DNA of 64,000 bases from an uncultured Maribacter sp. (GCF_947500985.1 NZ_CANMTX010000010.1:1-64000); one strand, 5' to 3'; numbered from the stretch's first letter, positions 46,958-56,985 are shown. Numbers and translations are program-made. The notes: generated by a model not told the origin, from the letters alone.

Positions 46958-47932
46958 ATGAAAAAAAATATAGCAATTATAATGGGCGGGTATTCTAGTG
47001 AATATGAAATATCGCTTAAAAGTGGAAATGTGGTCTATGATTACCTGAACAAAGAAAAATTCAATCTTTACAGAATACATATTTTCAAGAGCAAATGGGT
47101 CTATGTAGATGATGCCGGTAACGAAACGGCAATTGATCGAAACGACTTCTCCATCCCTTTAAACGGCACATCAATAACGTTTGATTGTGTTTTTAACGCC
47201 ATACATGGTTCGCCTGGTGAAGACGGACTCATGCAGGCTTATTTTGAACTATTAGAGATAAAACACACCTCTTGCGATTTTTATCAAGCAGCCCTTACGT
47301 TCAATAAAAGAGATTTGCTTAGTGTATTGAAACCTTACGGAATTAAGGCTGCACCATCTTACTACCTAAATTTAGGCGATGAAATAAATGAAGCAGAAAT
47401 AATAAATAAAGTAAAGCTACCTTGTTTCGTAAAGGCAAATAAGTCTGGTAGTAGTTTCGGTATTACTAAAGTCTATAAAGCAGAAGAGCTAAAAAGTGCT
47501 ATAGAAACTGCTTATAAAGAAGATGATGAAATTATTATTGAAGGTTTTCTTGACGGTACAGAAGTATCTGTGGGCGTTCTAAAACTAAATGGCAAAACAA
47601 CAGTTTTCCCGATTACAGAAATTGTTTCTGAAAATGACTTCTTTGACTACCAAGCAAAATATGAAGGTAAGTCGCAAGAAATTACTCCTGCAAGAATAAA
47701 TCCTGAACAATTAGAAAAAGTAACGATCGCATCTAAAAGAATATACGATGTTCTTAAAATGACAGGCTTTTCTAGAAGTGAATTTATATTTATCGGCAAC
47801 GAACCTTTCTTGTTAGAGATGAACACTACACCTGGTCTTACTACAGAAAGTATACTACCACAACAAGCTAAAGAAGCTGGCATTGAGCTAGGTATGTTAT
47901 TTGAGTATGCAATTAACGAGGCATTGGCTTAA
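46958..47932 (+). CDS. ddl: D-alanine--D-alanine ligase
   Basis: Ddl makes the D-Ala-D-Ala dipeptide for peptidoglycan. From MKKNIAIIMGGYSSEYEISL it has 324 residues, with the ATP-grasp core (CFVKANKSGSSFGITKV, IIIEGFLDGTEVSVGVL) and the Mg-binding FLLEMNTTPGLTTESILP. The track start at 46886 adds a hydrophobic leader that is not part of this cytosolic enzyme. coaD follows by 31 bp. Confidence 0.95.
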   Translation: MKKNIAIIMGGYSSEYEISLKSGNVVYDYLNKEKFNLYRIHIFKSKWVYVDDAGNETAIDRNDFSIPLNGTSITFDCVFNAIHGSPGEDGLMQAYFELLEIKHTSCDFYQAALTFNKRDLLSVLKPYGIKAAPSYYLNLGDEINEAEIINKVKLPCFVKANKSGSSFGITKVYKAEELKSAIETAYKEDDEIIIEGFLDGTEVSVGVLKLNGKTTVFPITEIVSENDFFDYQAKYEGKSQEITPARINPEQLEKVTIASKRIYDVLKMTGFSRSEFIFIGNEPFLLEMNTTPGLTTESILPQQAKEAGIELGMLFEYAINEALA

Positions 47933-47963
47933 ATTAACTATATTTAAAACGTAAAACCCACCT

Positions 47964-48416
47964 ATGAGACGCGCAATTTTTCCTGGTTCTTTTGATCCTT
48001 TAACATTAGGGCATCATGATATTATTATGCGTGGCATAACGCTGTTCGACGAAATAATAATCGCCATTGGAAAAAATGCAGATAAAAAATACATGTTCAG
48101 TTTAGAACAGCGTATTTCATTTATAGAAGAGGCATTTAAAGACGTGCCTTCTATTTCAGTAAAGTCATATACAGGTCTAACAGTTGATTTTTGTAAGAAA
48201 GTAGATGCAAATTTTATTTTAAGGGGATTACGTAATCCTGGTGATTTTGAATTTGAGAAGGCAATTGCCCATACTAACCGTAAGTTATCGGAGATAGAAA
48301 CCGTGTTTTTATTGACCTCATCGGGGAAATCATATATAAGCTCATCTATTGTAAGAGACGTAATACGCAACGGTGGTGACTATACGGGCTTAGTACCCGA
48401 TTCTGTAAGAAAATAG
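47964..48416 (+). CDS. coaD: Phosphopantetheine adenylyltransferase
   Basis: CoaD performs the fourth step of coenzyme A synthesis. The 150-residue nucleotidyltransferase has PGSFDPLTLGHHDIIMR (TxGH motif), LRGLRNPGDFEFE and ISSSIVRDV. Full length. It follows ddl in the same direction. Confidence 0.97.
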   Translation: MRRAIFPGSFDPLTLGHHDIIMRGITLFDEIIIAIGKNADKKYMFSLEQRISFIEEAFKDVPSISVKSYTGLTVDFCKKVDANFILRGLRNPGDFEFEKAIAHTNRKLSEIETVFLLTSSGKSYISSSIVRDVIRNGGDYTGLVPDSVRK

Positions 48417-48539
48417 ATGTAGTTCATCGGCCTCACAACATCATAGACCACTTCAACCACACTTTTAAGCAAAAACACAACAAAAGCTAAACGTAAGTTA
48501 GAATATTCCTATAAATTAGTAGGAAAATTCAACAAAAAT

Positions 48540-50381
48540 ATGTTTAAATCACAAAATAGCTCATCTTTTTCTTTAGATTGGATAAATCAGATTCCGTCAT
48601 CTATAGTTATAATTGATACAGATTTCAAACTGATCAGTGCCTCTCCAAGATGGCAAGCAAATTTTGAATTGGATTTGAATGATATTGAAGGAAAATACTT
48701 TCTTGATCTTTTTTCTGAATTATCTCAAGATTTAAAGTCTAGACTTAATTATAGCTTAGAGGGATTAAGAGATATTAAGTTTAAATATAATGCTAAAGAT
48801 TGCCAATACTCTTCTAAAGATTCTATTTGGCACTTAAACCCTTGGAAAGATGGTTATGGCAATATTATAGGTGTTATAATTAAAGTAGATCCAATTTCAA
48901 AAACTCAAGAACTTGAAATGGAACTTAGCAAGACTAAACTTATTCTAAACCAAAAGAGTTCTGTTGCGAAAATAGGTAGTTGGGACTATGATGTACAAAA
49001 AGAAGAATTACATTGGACCCCAATAGTAAATAAAATCTACGGTTTACCTTCAGAGTATCAACCTACGCTAGAAAATTCTATCAATTTCTATCTTAAAGAA
49101 TCTCAAGAAATAATTAAAAAACTAGTTACTGAAGCAATTGATTCAGGTAAACCATGGAATGAAAAATTGCGGTTAAGAAAATCTGATGGAGAAGTTATAT
49201 GGGTTAATACTATTGGCAGACCCAAATTCAAGGAAAGTAAATGCACCAGAATAATAGGTACAATTCAAAATATTGATGAAAGCACATTACAGAAAAAAAA
49301 TGCTTTAAATCAATCGCCTACCGAGTATCCTTTATTTGAGAAAGTACCATTCGGACTAGCAATTATAAATTTTACTACCGGTAAACTTTTAGATGTAAAT
49401 GAACAATTTATAAAACTTACCTCGTTTGAAAAAGAACATTTTTTAGGTCATAATTTTAAAAATTTTGTAAACTCACATATCAAAAGCAAAGGCGCTGAAC
49501 TTAAAAACCAACTAAAAGAACATGGTTCTTTTAAACCTGTTAAGTTCACCTATACCAACCAAAAGAAACATAATATCAATATTAAGATGACAGGTACTCT
49601 AGTAGAAGGTAACTCTGGCGTCACAAGTGTGCTATGCACCTTTGAAAACATTACTTCTCAGACAAAACTAGAGAGAAACCTAAAGAGCACCATTGCATCC
49701 TCAAGAGAGAAAAATGAGCAACTACTTAATTTTGCGCACATGGTTTCTCATAATTTAAAAACTCATGCTACTAACTTCTCGTTGTTACTTAATTTCTTAA
49801 ATGATGAAACCGGAAAGATTCAACGTAACAAATACATGAATATGTTGTTCAGCGCTTCAGATAACTTATCTGAAACCATAAAAGGGCTTCGAGAGATTGT
49901 TGCTGTAAAGTCTAGTATTAATGAAGAGAAAAAATTACTTTCTTTAAATGAAAGCCTATTTGTTGTTGAACAGAACGTCACTGGCTTATTAAAAGAAACT
50001 TATGGTAAAATTATTAATGAAATACCAGAGACAACTCAAGTAAAGGCATTACCCGCGTATCTTAATAGTATTTTGACTAATTGTATTACCAACTCTATTA
50101 AATATAGAAGTCATGATAAAAAACCTATTATCATATTAAGTATTGAAGAGAATAAAAACTATACTGTTTTAAGTATTGAAGATAACGGTCTGGGTATTGA
50201 TTTAGAAAAATATGGTAATCAGTTGTTTGGGCTTTACAAAACTTTCCACAGAAATAAAGATTCTAGAGGTATTGGTCTATACATTACTAAAAACCAAATG
50301 GAAGCTATGAACGGAAAAATAACCGTAGAGAGTATGCCAAATGAAGGAACCACTTTTAGGTTTCACTTCAACAAAAAATAA
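48540..50381 (+). CDS. Soluble PAS-domain sensor histidine kinase (first of a tandem pair)
   Basis: The 613-residue protein has no membrane segment or signal. In order: a PAS domain (about 10-120), a PAS_3-type domain (about 140-255; KIGSWDYDVQKEELHW), a third PAS (about 270-375), a phosphoacceptor helix with FAHMVSHNLKTH (His near 404), and an HATPase domain with ITNSIKYRS, EDNGLGIDLEKYG and RGIGLYITKNQ. The H box lacks the Pro of the common HELRTPL form. A close paralogue and a response regulator follow. Confidence 0.92.
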   Translation: MFKSQNSSSFSLDWINQIPSSIVIIDTDFKLISASPRWQANFELDLNDIEGKYFLDLFSELSQDLKSRLNYSLEGLRDIKFKYNAKDCQYSSKDSIWHLNPWKDGYGNIIGVIIKVDPISKTQELEMELSKTKLILNQKSSVAKIGSWDYDVQKEELHWTPIVNKIYGLPSEYQPTLENSINFYLKESQEIIKKLVTEAIDSGKPWNEKLRLRKSDGEVIWVNTIGRPKFKESKCTRIIGTIQNIDESTLQKKNALNQSPTEYPLFEKVPFGLAIINFTTGKLLDVNEQFIKLTSFEKEHFLGHNFKNFVNSHIKSKGAELKNQLKEHGSFKPVKFTYTNQKKHNINIKMTGTLVEGNSGVTSVLCTFENITSQTKLERNLKSTIASSREKNEQLLNFAHMVSHNLKTHATNFSLLLNFLNDETGKIQRNKYMNMLFSASDNLSETIKGLREIVAVKSSINEEKKLLSLNESLFVVEQNVTGLLKETYGKIINEIPETTQVKALPAYLNSILTNCITNSIKYRSHDKKPIIILSIEENKNYTVLSIEDNGLGIDLEKYGNQLFGLYKTFHRNKDSRGIGLYITKNQMEAMNGKITVESMPNEGTTFRFHFNKK

Positions 50382-50423
50382 AATTAATTGAATAAATAGA
50401 TTATTGATTGTTTTACAACGCAA

Positions 50424-52349
50424 ATGATAACATTCACAACAATTATGTCCCAACAAATAAACAATCCCACTACATTCGTAGGAAATTACATCGGTATGAT
50501 AAAAGTTCCCCAGGTATCTAATACCTCGTACCTAATTAGACAATTGCCAACACCAACGGCTTTCGTAGACACTAATTATAACATTGTTCAGACATCTGAC
50601 AAGTGGACGAGTATTTTTAATGAAAATGAGGAGTGTGATAACTCTAGAAGCTTATTTGCGGTTTTTCCGAATTTAAGTGAAAAATGGAAAATGGTATTAG
50701 AAAACTGCTTTAAAGGTAATCCTCAGCCTATGGGTATTCATAAAACCATAGATACTAAAAATAATGAACTTTGGTTCGAATGGATCAATGCACCTTGGTA
50801 TGATACCAATGAGAATATTGTAGGAGCAATTATACAATTAAATAATATTACCGACGCCGTTAGTAATGAATTAGAACTCAATAAAAAAGATTTATTATTA
50901 CAACAACAAGCAGAAATTACCAAAATTGGAAGATGGGAATATAACATTGTTGATAACCAACTATTTTGGTGTTCTACCACAAAAGCTATTCATGAAGTAC
51001 CTGAACATTTTTCTCCAAATATTGAAACTGCTCTTTTTTATTATAAAGAAGGGCATAGTAGAAACGCTATATCTATGGCTCTTTTTGAAGCTCAAGATAA
51101 AGGAAAACCATGGAGCAATCTAAAGCTACAAATTATTACAACAACAGGTAAGGAAAAGTGGGTAATGGCCGGGGGAAAACCTATTTTTAACAAAGGTGAA
51201 ATGGTCGGATTAATCGGTACCTTTCAAGACATACACGAACAGGTAGAAGCTGACATAAAAATTATTAATAATGAAAAACTATTAAGAACACTCATTGACA
51301 ATTTACCTGTAAACGTTTACATAAAGGATACGGAATCAAGAAAGATTCTAATCAACAAAGCAGAATGTGAATATTTAGGAGTTAACGACCCAAAAGAAAT
51401 TATCGGTAAGAGTGATTTTGAACTCTACCCTTATGAAGCAGCCGAAAAATCTAGAGAAGAAGATTTAGAGGTAATGAATACTCTTAAACCTGTAATTGGA
51501 AAAGAAACCGTTAAAACCACTATAGACGGTAAACAAACTTCTTTTTTGAGTTCTAAAATACCATTATTAAATAACAAAGGTTTTGCTTATGGGCTTGTGG
51601 GTATTAGTCTAGATATTTCTAAACTAAAAGAAAAAGAAAAAGAGCTTAGAAATATTATAAATATTGCGTCGGTACAGAACAAAAAGTTATTAAACTTTGC
51701 ACATATTGTTTCGCATAATTTACGTTCCCACTCGGCTAATTTTTCAATGCTTTTAAATTTTTTAGAAACCGAAAAAGATGAGGGAGAAAAGAAAAATATA
51801 ATATCAATGCTTACTACGGCTTCAAATAATTTATTGGAAACATTAGATAACCTTAATGAAGTTGTTTCAATAAATACAAATACAAATATTGCAATCAAAG
51901 AAATAAATCTAAATAATAAAGTAATTGACTTGTGTGATAATCTTTCTCCTTTTATTGCTATAAATAGTGGGAAGATTGAAAACAACATTCCGGATAATTT
52001 CAACATAAAATCCGTACCAGCATACTTAGATAGTATATTAACAAACTTTATCACTAATGCGATAAAATACAAACATCCAGATAGAGAAGCCCTTGTAATT
52101 TTAAGTGCAGAGAAAAAGGGAGGCTATTCTATTTTAACCATTACTGATAACGGTTTAGGTATTGATTTAGATAAATATGGAAAAAAACTATTTGGTATGT
52201 ACAACACATTTCATGAACACAAAGATGCTAGAGGTATCGGTTTATACCTTACTAAAAATCAAATTGATGCCATGAACGGTAAAGTGGAAGTAACTAGCGA
52301 AACTGGAAAAGGAACAGAATTTAAAATTTTCTTCAATGACAAAAATTAG
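50424..52349 (+). CDS. Soluble PAS-domain sensor histidine kinase (second of a tandem pair)
   Basis: The 641-residue protein parallels its neighbour: PAS (about 35-150), PAS_3 (about 160-280; KIGRWEYNIVDNQLFW), a PAS_4-like domain (about 290-410; YIKDTESRKILINKAECEYL), phosphoacceptor FAHIVSHNLRSH (His near 431) and HATPase with DNGLGIDLDKYGKKLFG and RGIGLYLTKNQ. Starts at 50424 or 50445 (MSQQ) are both possible. Its stop lies 14 bp inside the response-regulator gene. The shared order suggests duplication. Confidence 0.92.
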   Translation: MITFTTIMSQQINNPTTFVGNYIGMIKVPQVSNTSYLIRQLPTPTAFVDTNYNIVQTSDKWTSIFNENEECDNSRSLFAVFPNLSEKWKMVLENCFKGNPQPMGIHKTIDTKNNELWFEWINAPWYDTNENIVGAIIQLNNITDAVSNELELNKKDLLLQQQAEITKIGRWEYNIVDNQLFWCSTTKAIHEVPEHFSPNIETALFYYKEGHSRNAISMALFEAQDKGKPWSNLKLQIITTTGKEKWVMAGGKPIFNKGEMVGLIGTFQDIHEQVEADIKIINNEKLLRTLIDNLPVNVYIKDTESRKILINKAECEYLGVNDPKEIIGKSDFELYPYEAAEKSREEDLEVMNTLKPVIGKETVKTTIDGKQTSFLSSKIPLLNNKGFAYGLVGISLDISKLKEKEKELRNIINIASVQNKKLLNFAHIVSHNLRSHSANFSMLLNFLETEKDEGEKKNIISMLTTASNNLLETLDNLNEVVSINTNTNIAIKEINLNNKVIDLCDNLSPFIAINSGKIENNIPDNFNIKSVPAYLDSILTNFITNAIKYKHPDREALVILSAEKKGGYSILTITDNGLGIDLDKYGKKLFGMYNTFHEHKDARGIGLYLTKNQIDAMNGKVEVTSETGKGTEFKIFFNDKN

Positions 52350-52740
52350 TGATATTACCATTATTGACGATGATGCTATAACGGTCTTCGGTTTACGTAA
52401 ATTAATAACTTCAAGTGTTGAATACAACACTATTGAATCTTATTCCAATGGTAAAATTGCATTAGACGCAATAACAGCTTTTTTAAATAATAACCAGCAA
52501 ATACCTCAGATTATATTTTTAGATATTAACATGCCAATTATGGATGGATGGGAATTTCTAAAAGCTTTTCTCGAGCTTCCAATTACCCAAACTATTAGAA
52601 TAAATATTGTAACATCATCAATCGACCCTCGCGATTATAAACAATGGGAGTTTTTTAAAAATAAAAGCCACCATTTAATCACTTTCAATCAAAAACCAAT
52701 CGACAGAAATAAAATAACAGAAATTACTCAACTTGCTTAA
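52336..52740 (+). CDS. Single-domain response regulator (receiver only)
   Basis: The 134-residue protein is only a receiver domain: acidic pocket IIDDDAI (10-15), phospho-Asp63 in FLDINMPIMDGWEF, the Thr/Ser in IVTSSID, and the conserved Lys in FNQKPID. No output domain is present, so it acts by protein contact or as a relay partner. It overlaps the second kinase by 14 bp, which strongly suggests it is that kinase's partner. Confidence 0.93.
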   Translation: MTKISDITIIDDDAITVFGLRKLITSSVEYNTIESYSNGKIALDAITAFLNNNQQIPQIIFLDINMPIMDGWEFLKAFLELPITQTIRINIVTSSIDPRDYKQWEFFKNKSHHLITFNQKPIDRNKITEITQLA

Positions 52741-52807
52741 TGCTATAAAGTAATCGTTATTTTTACAATCAATTATTGGCACTAATCACCTCTTTAATTG
52801 TTTGTAC

Positions 52808-54550
52808 ATGAAATATATATCACTCTTCTTTTTGGCTATTTTATTTTTCTCTTGCGAGAGTAAAGTTGAAAATACCAAAACCAATTACCCGACTCCTTTC
52901 GAAACTTCGAACAAGACAGAAACTGCGACCTATGAACAGGTACTAGATTTTTACCTAAAACTGTCTCAAGAGTTTTCTACTATAAACATACAGACCATTG
53001 GCACAACTGATAGCGGAAAACCATTACACGTAGTCACCTATAGTACAAAGGGTGATTTTGATTTTAAAAAATTAGGTGAAAATAATACCATGATGTTGAT
53101 TAACAACGGTATTCACCCAGGTGAAAGTGATGGTATTGATGCCACCATGTTACTTTTTCGTGATTTGGCAAGCAATGAAATTGAAACACCGAAAGAGACG
53201 ATCATAGCTACTATACCTATTTACAACGTTGGTGGTGCATTAAACAGAAATAGTACTTCTAGAGCTAACCAAAATGGACCTCTGGAATACGGATTTAGAG
53301 GTAATGCCAAAAATTATGATCTTAATAGAGATTTCATTAAAACCGATACCAAGAACGCTGCAACTTTTGCCGAAATATTTCATCTTATAAATCCTGATGT
53401 GTTTATAGACAATCATGTTAGCAATGGTGCCGATTACCAATATGCCTTAACCCATCTCTTTACACAACATAATAAATTAGGCGGAAAATTAGGTGAATAT
53501 ATTCATGATTCATTGATGCCTCAATTACAAGAATCATTAGCAAAATCGAATTGGGATATTACTCCGTATGTGAATGTATTTAATACTCCACCAGAAAAGG
53601 GATTTCAACAATTTATGGACCACCCAAGATATTCTACCGGCTATACTACACTGTTCAATACTGTAGGTATGATGGTCGAGACACATATGTTAAAACCATA
53701 CGACAAGCGTGTAGCAGGAACTTATGAATTGATGCGAAAAATGATTGCCATAACTGAAAAAGATGGCGATAAAATTAGAAAGCTACGTGATGCCGCTTTA
53801 TCATCTTTTGACGAAGATGAATATTACTACATAGCATGGACAATTGATACCACCAAAGTATCTAATTATATTTTCAAAGGCTTTAAGGCAGATACTATTA
53901 TTAGTGCGGTTACTGGTTTAAAAAGGCTAAAGTACAACCGAGAGTTGCCGATTGAAACCGAAGTTGCTTATCAAGATTATTATAAATCTTCAGATTCCGT
54001 TAAAATTCCTAAAGCATATATTTTAGGTAGACAATGGCAAAATGTAATTGAAAAATTAGAATTAAATAAGATCCTATACACCACGCTTCAAAAAGATTCG
54101 ACACTTGCAGTAGAATCTTATAAAATCAATGATTATAAAACGTACACATCGCCCTATGAAGGGCACTACCCTCATTATAATACTACCGTAAACGTCACAA
54201 ATAGCACTAAAGAATTTCATGCGGGAGATATTATAATACCTACCAATCAACCAGGTTTTAGATATCTTTTAGAAACATTAGAACCCGCTGCAATTGACTC
54301 CTTTTTTAATTGGAATTTCTTTGACACTATACTACAGCAAAAAGAAGGATTCTCACCTTATGTGTTTGAAGATACCGCATTAAAAATGCTAGAAAATGAT
54401 GCTGTTTTGAAAGCCAAATTTGAAAATAAAAAAAAGCTTGATTCAGATTTCAATGAAAACTGGCACAAGCAATTAGACTGGCTTTTTAAACAAAGTGAAC
54501 TTTATGAAAAGGCACATTTACAATATCCTGTGTATAGAATAAAAAAGTAA
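52808..54550 (+). CDS. M14 family zinc carboxypeptidase lipoprotein
   Basis: From the ATG at 52808 it has 580 residues, with a lipoprotein signal (MKYISLFFLAILFFSCES). The M14 zinc ligands are visible in NNGIHPGESDGIDATM (HxxE) and FIDNHVSNGADYQY (His); the catalytic Glu is in VGMMVETHML. The C-terminal 230 residues are an extra domain of unknown role. It likely degrades peptides in the periplasm or at the outer membrane. The TTG track start two codons earlier is not used. Confidence 0.88.
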   Translation: MKYISLFFLAILFFSCESKVENTKTNYPTPFETSNKTETATYEQVLDFYLKLSQEFSTINIQTIGTTDSGKPLHVVTYSTKGDFDFKKLGENNTMMLINNGIHPGESDGIDATMLLFRDLASNEIETPKETIIATIPIYNVGGALNRNSTSRANQNGPLEYGFRGNAKNYDLNRDFIKTDTKNAATFAEIFHLINPDVFIDNHVSNGADYQYALTHLFTQHNKLGGKLGEYIHDSLMPQLQESLAKSNWDITPYVNVFNTPPEKGFQQFMDHPRYSTGYTTLFNTVGMMVETHMLKPYDKRVAGTYELMRKMIAITEKDGDKIRKLRDAALSSFDEDEYYYIAWTIDTTKVSNYIFKGFKADTIISAVTGLKRLKYNRELPIETEVAYQDYYKSSDSVKIPKAYILGRQWQNVIEKLELNKILYTTLQKDSTLAVESYKINDYKTYTSPYEGHYPHYNTTVNVTNSTKEFHAGDIIIPTNQPGFRYLLETLEPAAIDSFFNWNFFDTILQQKEGFSPYVFEDTALKMLENDAVLKAKFENKKKLDSDFNENWHKQLDWLFKQSELYEKAHLQYPVYRIKK

Positions 54551-54553
54551 AAC

Positions 54554-55144
54554 CTAATCTTCGCCGAACAAGATTTTAATATTTACATAAGAATTCTCAA
54601 GAGCCTTTTGAATTTTAGCTGGGCCTTTCCATTTCACTTTAAATATTCCTTCCTTTTTTTCAGGTTTTAATGTACCTTCAAAATCGGTACTCATAGCGTA
54701 CCAATATACTTGCTTCAGTTTATTGACTCCGTTACGTTTAAAAATGTGATATGTGGTACGTATATAACTATCAATAACAAGATTTCTTACGCCAGTTTCT
54801 TCTTCAACTTCGCGAATAGCACATTCTTCTATAGATTCACCCTTATCTAACTTACCTTTTGGTAAATCCCATTTATCGTTTCTATAGATAAAAAGTACTT
54901 TTCCTTTCTTATTTTTAACCACGCCACCACCAGCAATGACCATAGGAATTTCTTTAGTGAACTTCTTTAAAATTTCATCGTGGTTAGGGTGATAAATGAA
55001 CGCTTCTTTCAACTTCCCTTTCCTCAATGAACTTATTGCATCTTCAATAGATTCTTGATTTAACAAAAAATACTCCCCATTTGTAGTATCAGAGAGTTTA
55101 TTTGTCAAAATCAAAGGCAATTCATTAACAAAAACTTTATACAT
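54554..55144 (-). CDS. NUDIX hydrolase
   Basis: From the ATG at 55144 it has 196 residues; the track's extension to 55279 runs through pyrE and is not real. An N-terminal domain (about 1-65) precedes the NUDIX fold with the box GKLDKGESIEECAIREVEEETG. The substrate is unknown. Its start codon is separated from the divergent pyrE start by only 7 bp. Confidence 0.9.
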   Translation of the reverse strand: MYKVFVNELPLILTNKLSDTTNGEYFLLNQESIEDAISSLRKGKLKEAFIYHPNHDEILKKFTKEIPMVIAGGGVVKNKKGKVLFIYRNDKWDLPKGKLDKGESIEECAIREVEEETGVRNLVIDSYIRTTYHIFKRNGVNKLKQVYWYAMSTDFEGTLKPEKKEGIFKVKWKGPAKIQKALENSYVNIKILFGED

Positions 55145-55147
55145 TTG
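55140..55147 (+). promoter_or_regulatory. Candidate -7 element of pyrE, inside the NUDIX start
   Basis: TACATTTG matches TAnnTTTG and covers the NUDIX ATG. The expected start is at about 55152, that is, on the pyrE ATG, which would make a leaderless mRNA. No TTG lies at 19-nt spacing. Confidence 0.45.
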
Positions 55148-55151
55148 CGTC

Positions 55152-55796
55152 ATGGTTTTAGACAAAAACACTGCAAAAAAAACAGCAGAGCTTCTCCTGC
55201 AAATTAATGCAATAAAATTGAAACCCGAAAATCCTTTTACATGGGCTTCGGGCTGGAAATCTCCAATATATTGCGACAATAGAATTTTACTCTCTTATCC
55301 TATCATCAGAAACTACGTTCGCGATGAAATGGCAAAGCAAGTTGAACAACTTTATGGCAAGCCAGATTGTATCGTTGGGGTTGCTACAGGAGCAATAGGA
55401 ATAGGAGCTCTAGTTGCCGATAAACTTAATTTACCTTTCGTATACGTAAGACCTGAGCCTAAATCTCATGGTCGTCAAAATCAGATAGAAGGTCATTTAG
55501 AAGCACACCAAACAGTTGTCGTCATTGAAGATTTGATTAGTACTGGCAAAAGTAGTTTAAACGCTGTTGATGCTTTAAGAGCTGTTGATGCGAACGTAAA
55601 AGGTATGTTAGCCGTTTTCACTTACGGTTTTGAAACAGCTGCAAATAACTTTAAAGAAAAAAATACCGAACTGCACACTTTAAGTAGCTACGAATATCTT
55701 ATTGAACAAGCATCTGATACTGGTTATGTAAAAGAAGAGCAGTTAATTACATTAATGGAATGGAGGAAAGACCCTTCAAAATGGACAAATAAATAG
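55152..55796 (+). CDS. pyrE: Orotate phosphoribosyltransferase
   Basis: PyrE makes orotidine monophosphate in pyrimidine synthesis. The 214-residue protein has the PRPP loop VVVIEDLISTGKSSLNAV and substrate-binding KSPIYCDNRILLSYP and VYVRPEPKSHGRQNQIEG. It is divergent from NUDIX. An SRPBCC gene follows by 2 bp. Confidence 0.97.
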   Translation: MVLDKNTAKKTAELLLQINAIKLKPENPFTWASGWKSPIYCDNRILLSYPIIRNYVRDEMAKQVEQLYGKPDCIVGVATGAIGIGALVADKLNLPFVYVRPEPKSHGRQNQIEGHLEAHQTVVVIEDLISTGKSSLNAVDALRAVDANVKGMLAVFTYGFETAANNFKEKNTELHTLSSYEYLIEQASDTGYVKEEQLITLMEWRKDPSKWTNK

Positions 55797-55798
55797 TT

Positions 55799-56191
55799 AT
55801 GTTAATAGAAACACCAAAGACACAAGTATCTAAAAGTACAGAAGATACTTTCAACTTTTTGAATGACCTGCCTAATTTTAGACAGTTAATGCCAGAGAAT
55901 ATTGACAAATTTGAAGTTTTGAACGAGAATAGATTTCTTTTTGCTTTAAAAGGAATGCCAGAAATTGTTTTGGAGAAAAAAGAACAAACACCTTTTACCC
56001 AAATTGTTTTAGGTGCTGCCAGCGAAAAACTACCATTTACGTTAACTGCAGATATTATAGAAATAGAAAGCGACAAAAGTGAGGTCGTTTTAAGTTTTAA
56101 AGGTGAATTCAATGCTATGATGGCGATGATGATAAAAAAACCTATCACTAATTTCATAAATACATTATCAACAAATTTGGGTACAGTTTAA
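55799..56191 (+). CDS. SRPBCC (START-like) family protein
   Basis: A 130-residue protein with the START-like helix-grip pattern (MLIETPKTQVSKSTEDTFNF, then beta strands). Its function is unknown; flavobacterial copies commonly follow pyrE. It is 2 bp from pyrE, so cotranscribed. Its stop overlaps that of birA by four bases (convergent). Confidence 0.75.
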   Translation: MLIETPKTQVSKSTEDTFNFLNDLPNFRQLMPENIDKFEVLNENRFLFALKGMPEIVLEKKEQTPFTQIVLGAASEKLPFTLTADIIEIESDKSEVVLSFKGEFNAMMAMMIKKPITNFINTLSTNLGTV

Positions 56192-56919
56192 TACAACAGT
56201 TGTATTTCTTTCAACCCATACTCTTGATAATCACCATTTTCAAGTTTCACTATAAGCTTACCGCTAATTGAAACTTCCTCTATTGTTCCTTTAAATAGTG
56301 TATCATGTCGGTTCTTAAAAGTACTCTTCTCTCCTATTTTAAATAATTGAGAATGATATTGAGCGTACAATTCATTCTCTAGAGATTGTATTGGCTTATT
56401 TAAATAGCTATGCAATTGTTCTATTAAAGAATAAAATACCGAATCAAGATCAAATACGGTACCCACAATATTTTTTAATGAAGACGCATTTGGAGCTTTT
56501 TCGAACACTTCTTGATTCACATTCAACCCAAAACCAACTATACTTCGTTTTATTTTAGATCCAGATAAAATATTTTCGATAAGAATACCTCCTATTTTAT
56601 TATTACCTGACAGAATGTCGTTAGGCCATTTTATACTCAAATCAGGTATACCTAAACGTTTTAAACCATCTATTATCGCAAGAGACACACAAACACTTAC
56701 CAAAAAAACTTCTTTAATAGGTACATCTATATTACTCTTCAATACACTGAAAGCTAGGTTTTTACCTGGCTCAGATTCCCATTTTGCATTCATTTGACCT
56801 CTGCCAGAAGTTTGATTCCTAGTTGTAATTACAGTAAAATCTTTCAATTCTTTTTGAAATGATAACTCTTTTAAATAGGTGTTTGTAGATTGCGTGGCAT
56901 CAAGTTTGATTATTTGCAT
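56188..56919 (-). CDS. birA: Biotin--[acetyl-CoA-carboxylase] ligase
   Basis: BirA attaches biotin to the carrier protein of carboxylases. The 243-residue protein has the catalytic domain with QTSGRGQMNAKWESEPGKN, SIKWPNDILSGNNKIGGIL and VGFGLNVNQEVF. It lacks the N-terminal helix-turn-helix of the E. coli repressor, so it is a ligase only. It is divergent from rsfS. Confidence 0.95.
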   Translation of the reverse strand: MQIIKLDATQSTNTYLKELSFQKELKDFTVITTRNQTSGRGQMNAKWESEPGKNLAFSVLKSNIDVPIKEVFLVSVCVSLAIIDGLKRLGIPDLSIKWPNDILSGNNKIGGILIENILSGSKIKRSIVGFGLNVNQEVFEKAPNASSLKNIVGTVFDLDSVFYSLIEQLHSYLNKPIQSLENELYAQYHSQLFKIGEKSTFKNRHDTLFKGTIEEVSISGKLIVKLENGDYQEYGLKEIQLLY

Positions 56920-56985
56920 TTACTGTTCTTATTGTGAATCTATAATCTATTGTTAAAAACTAGTCCTAAAAGAACAAAAAAATAA

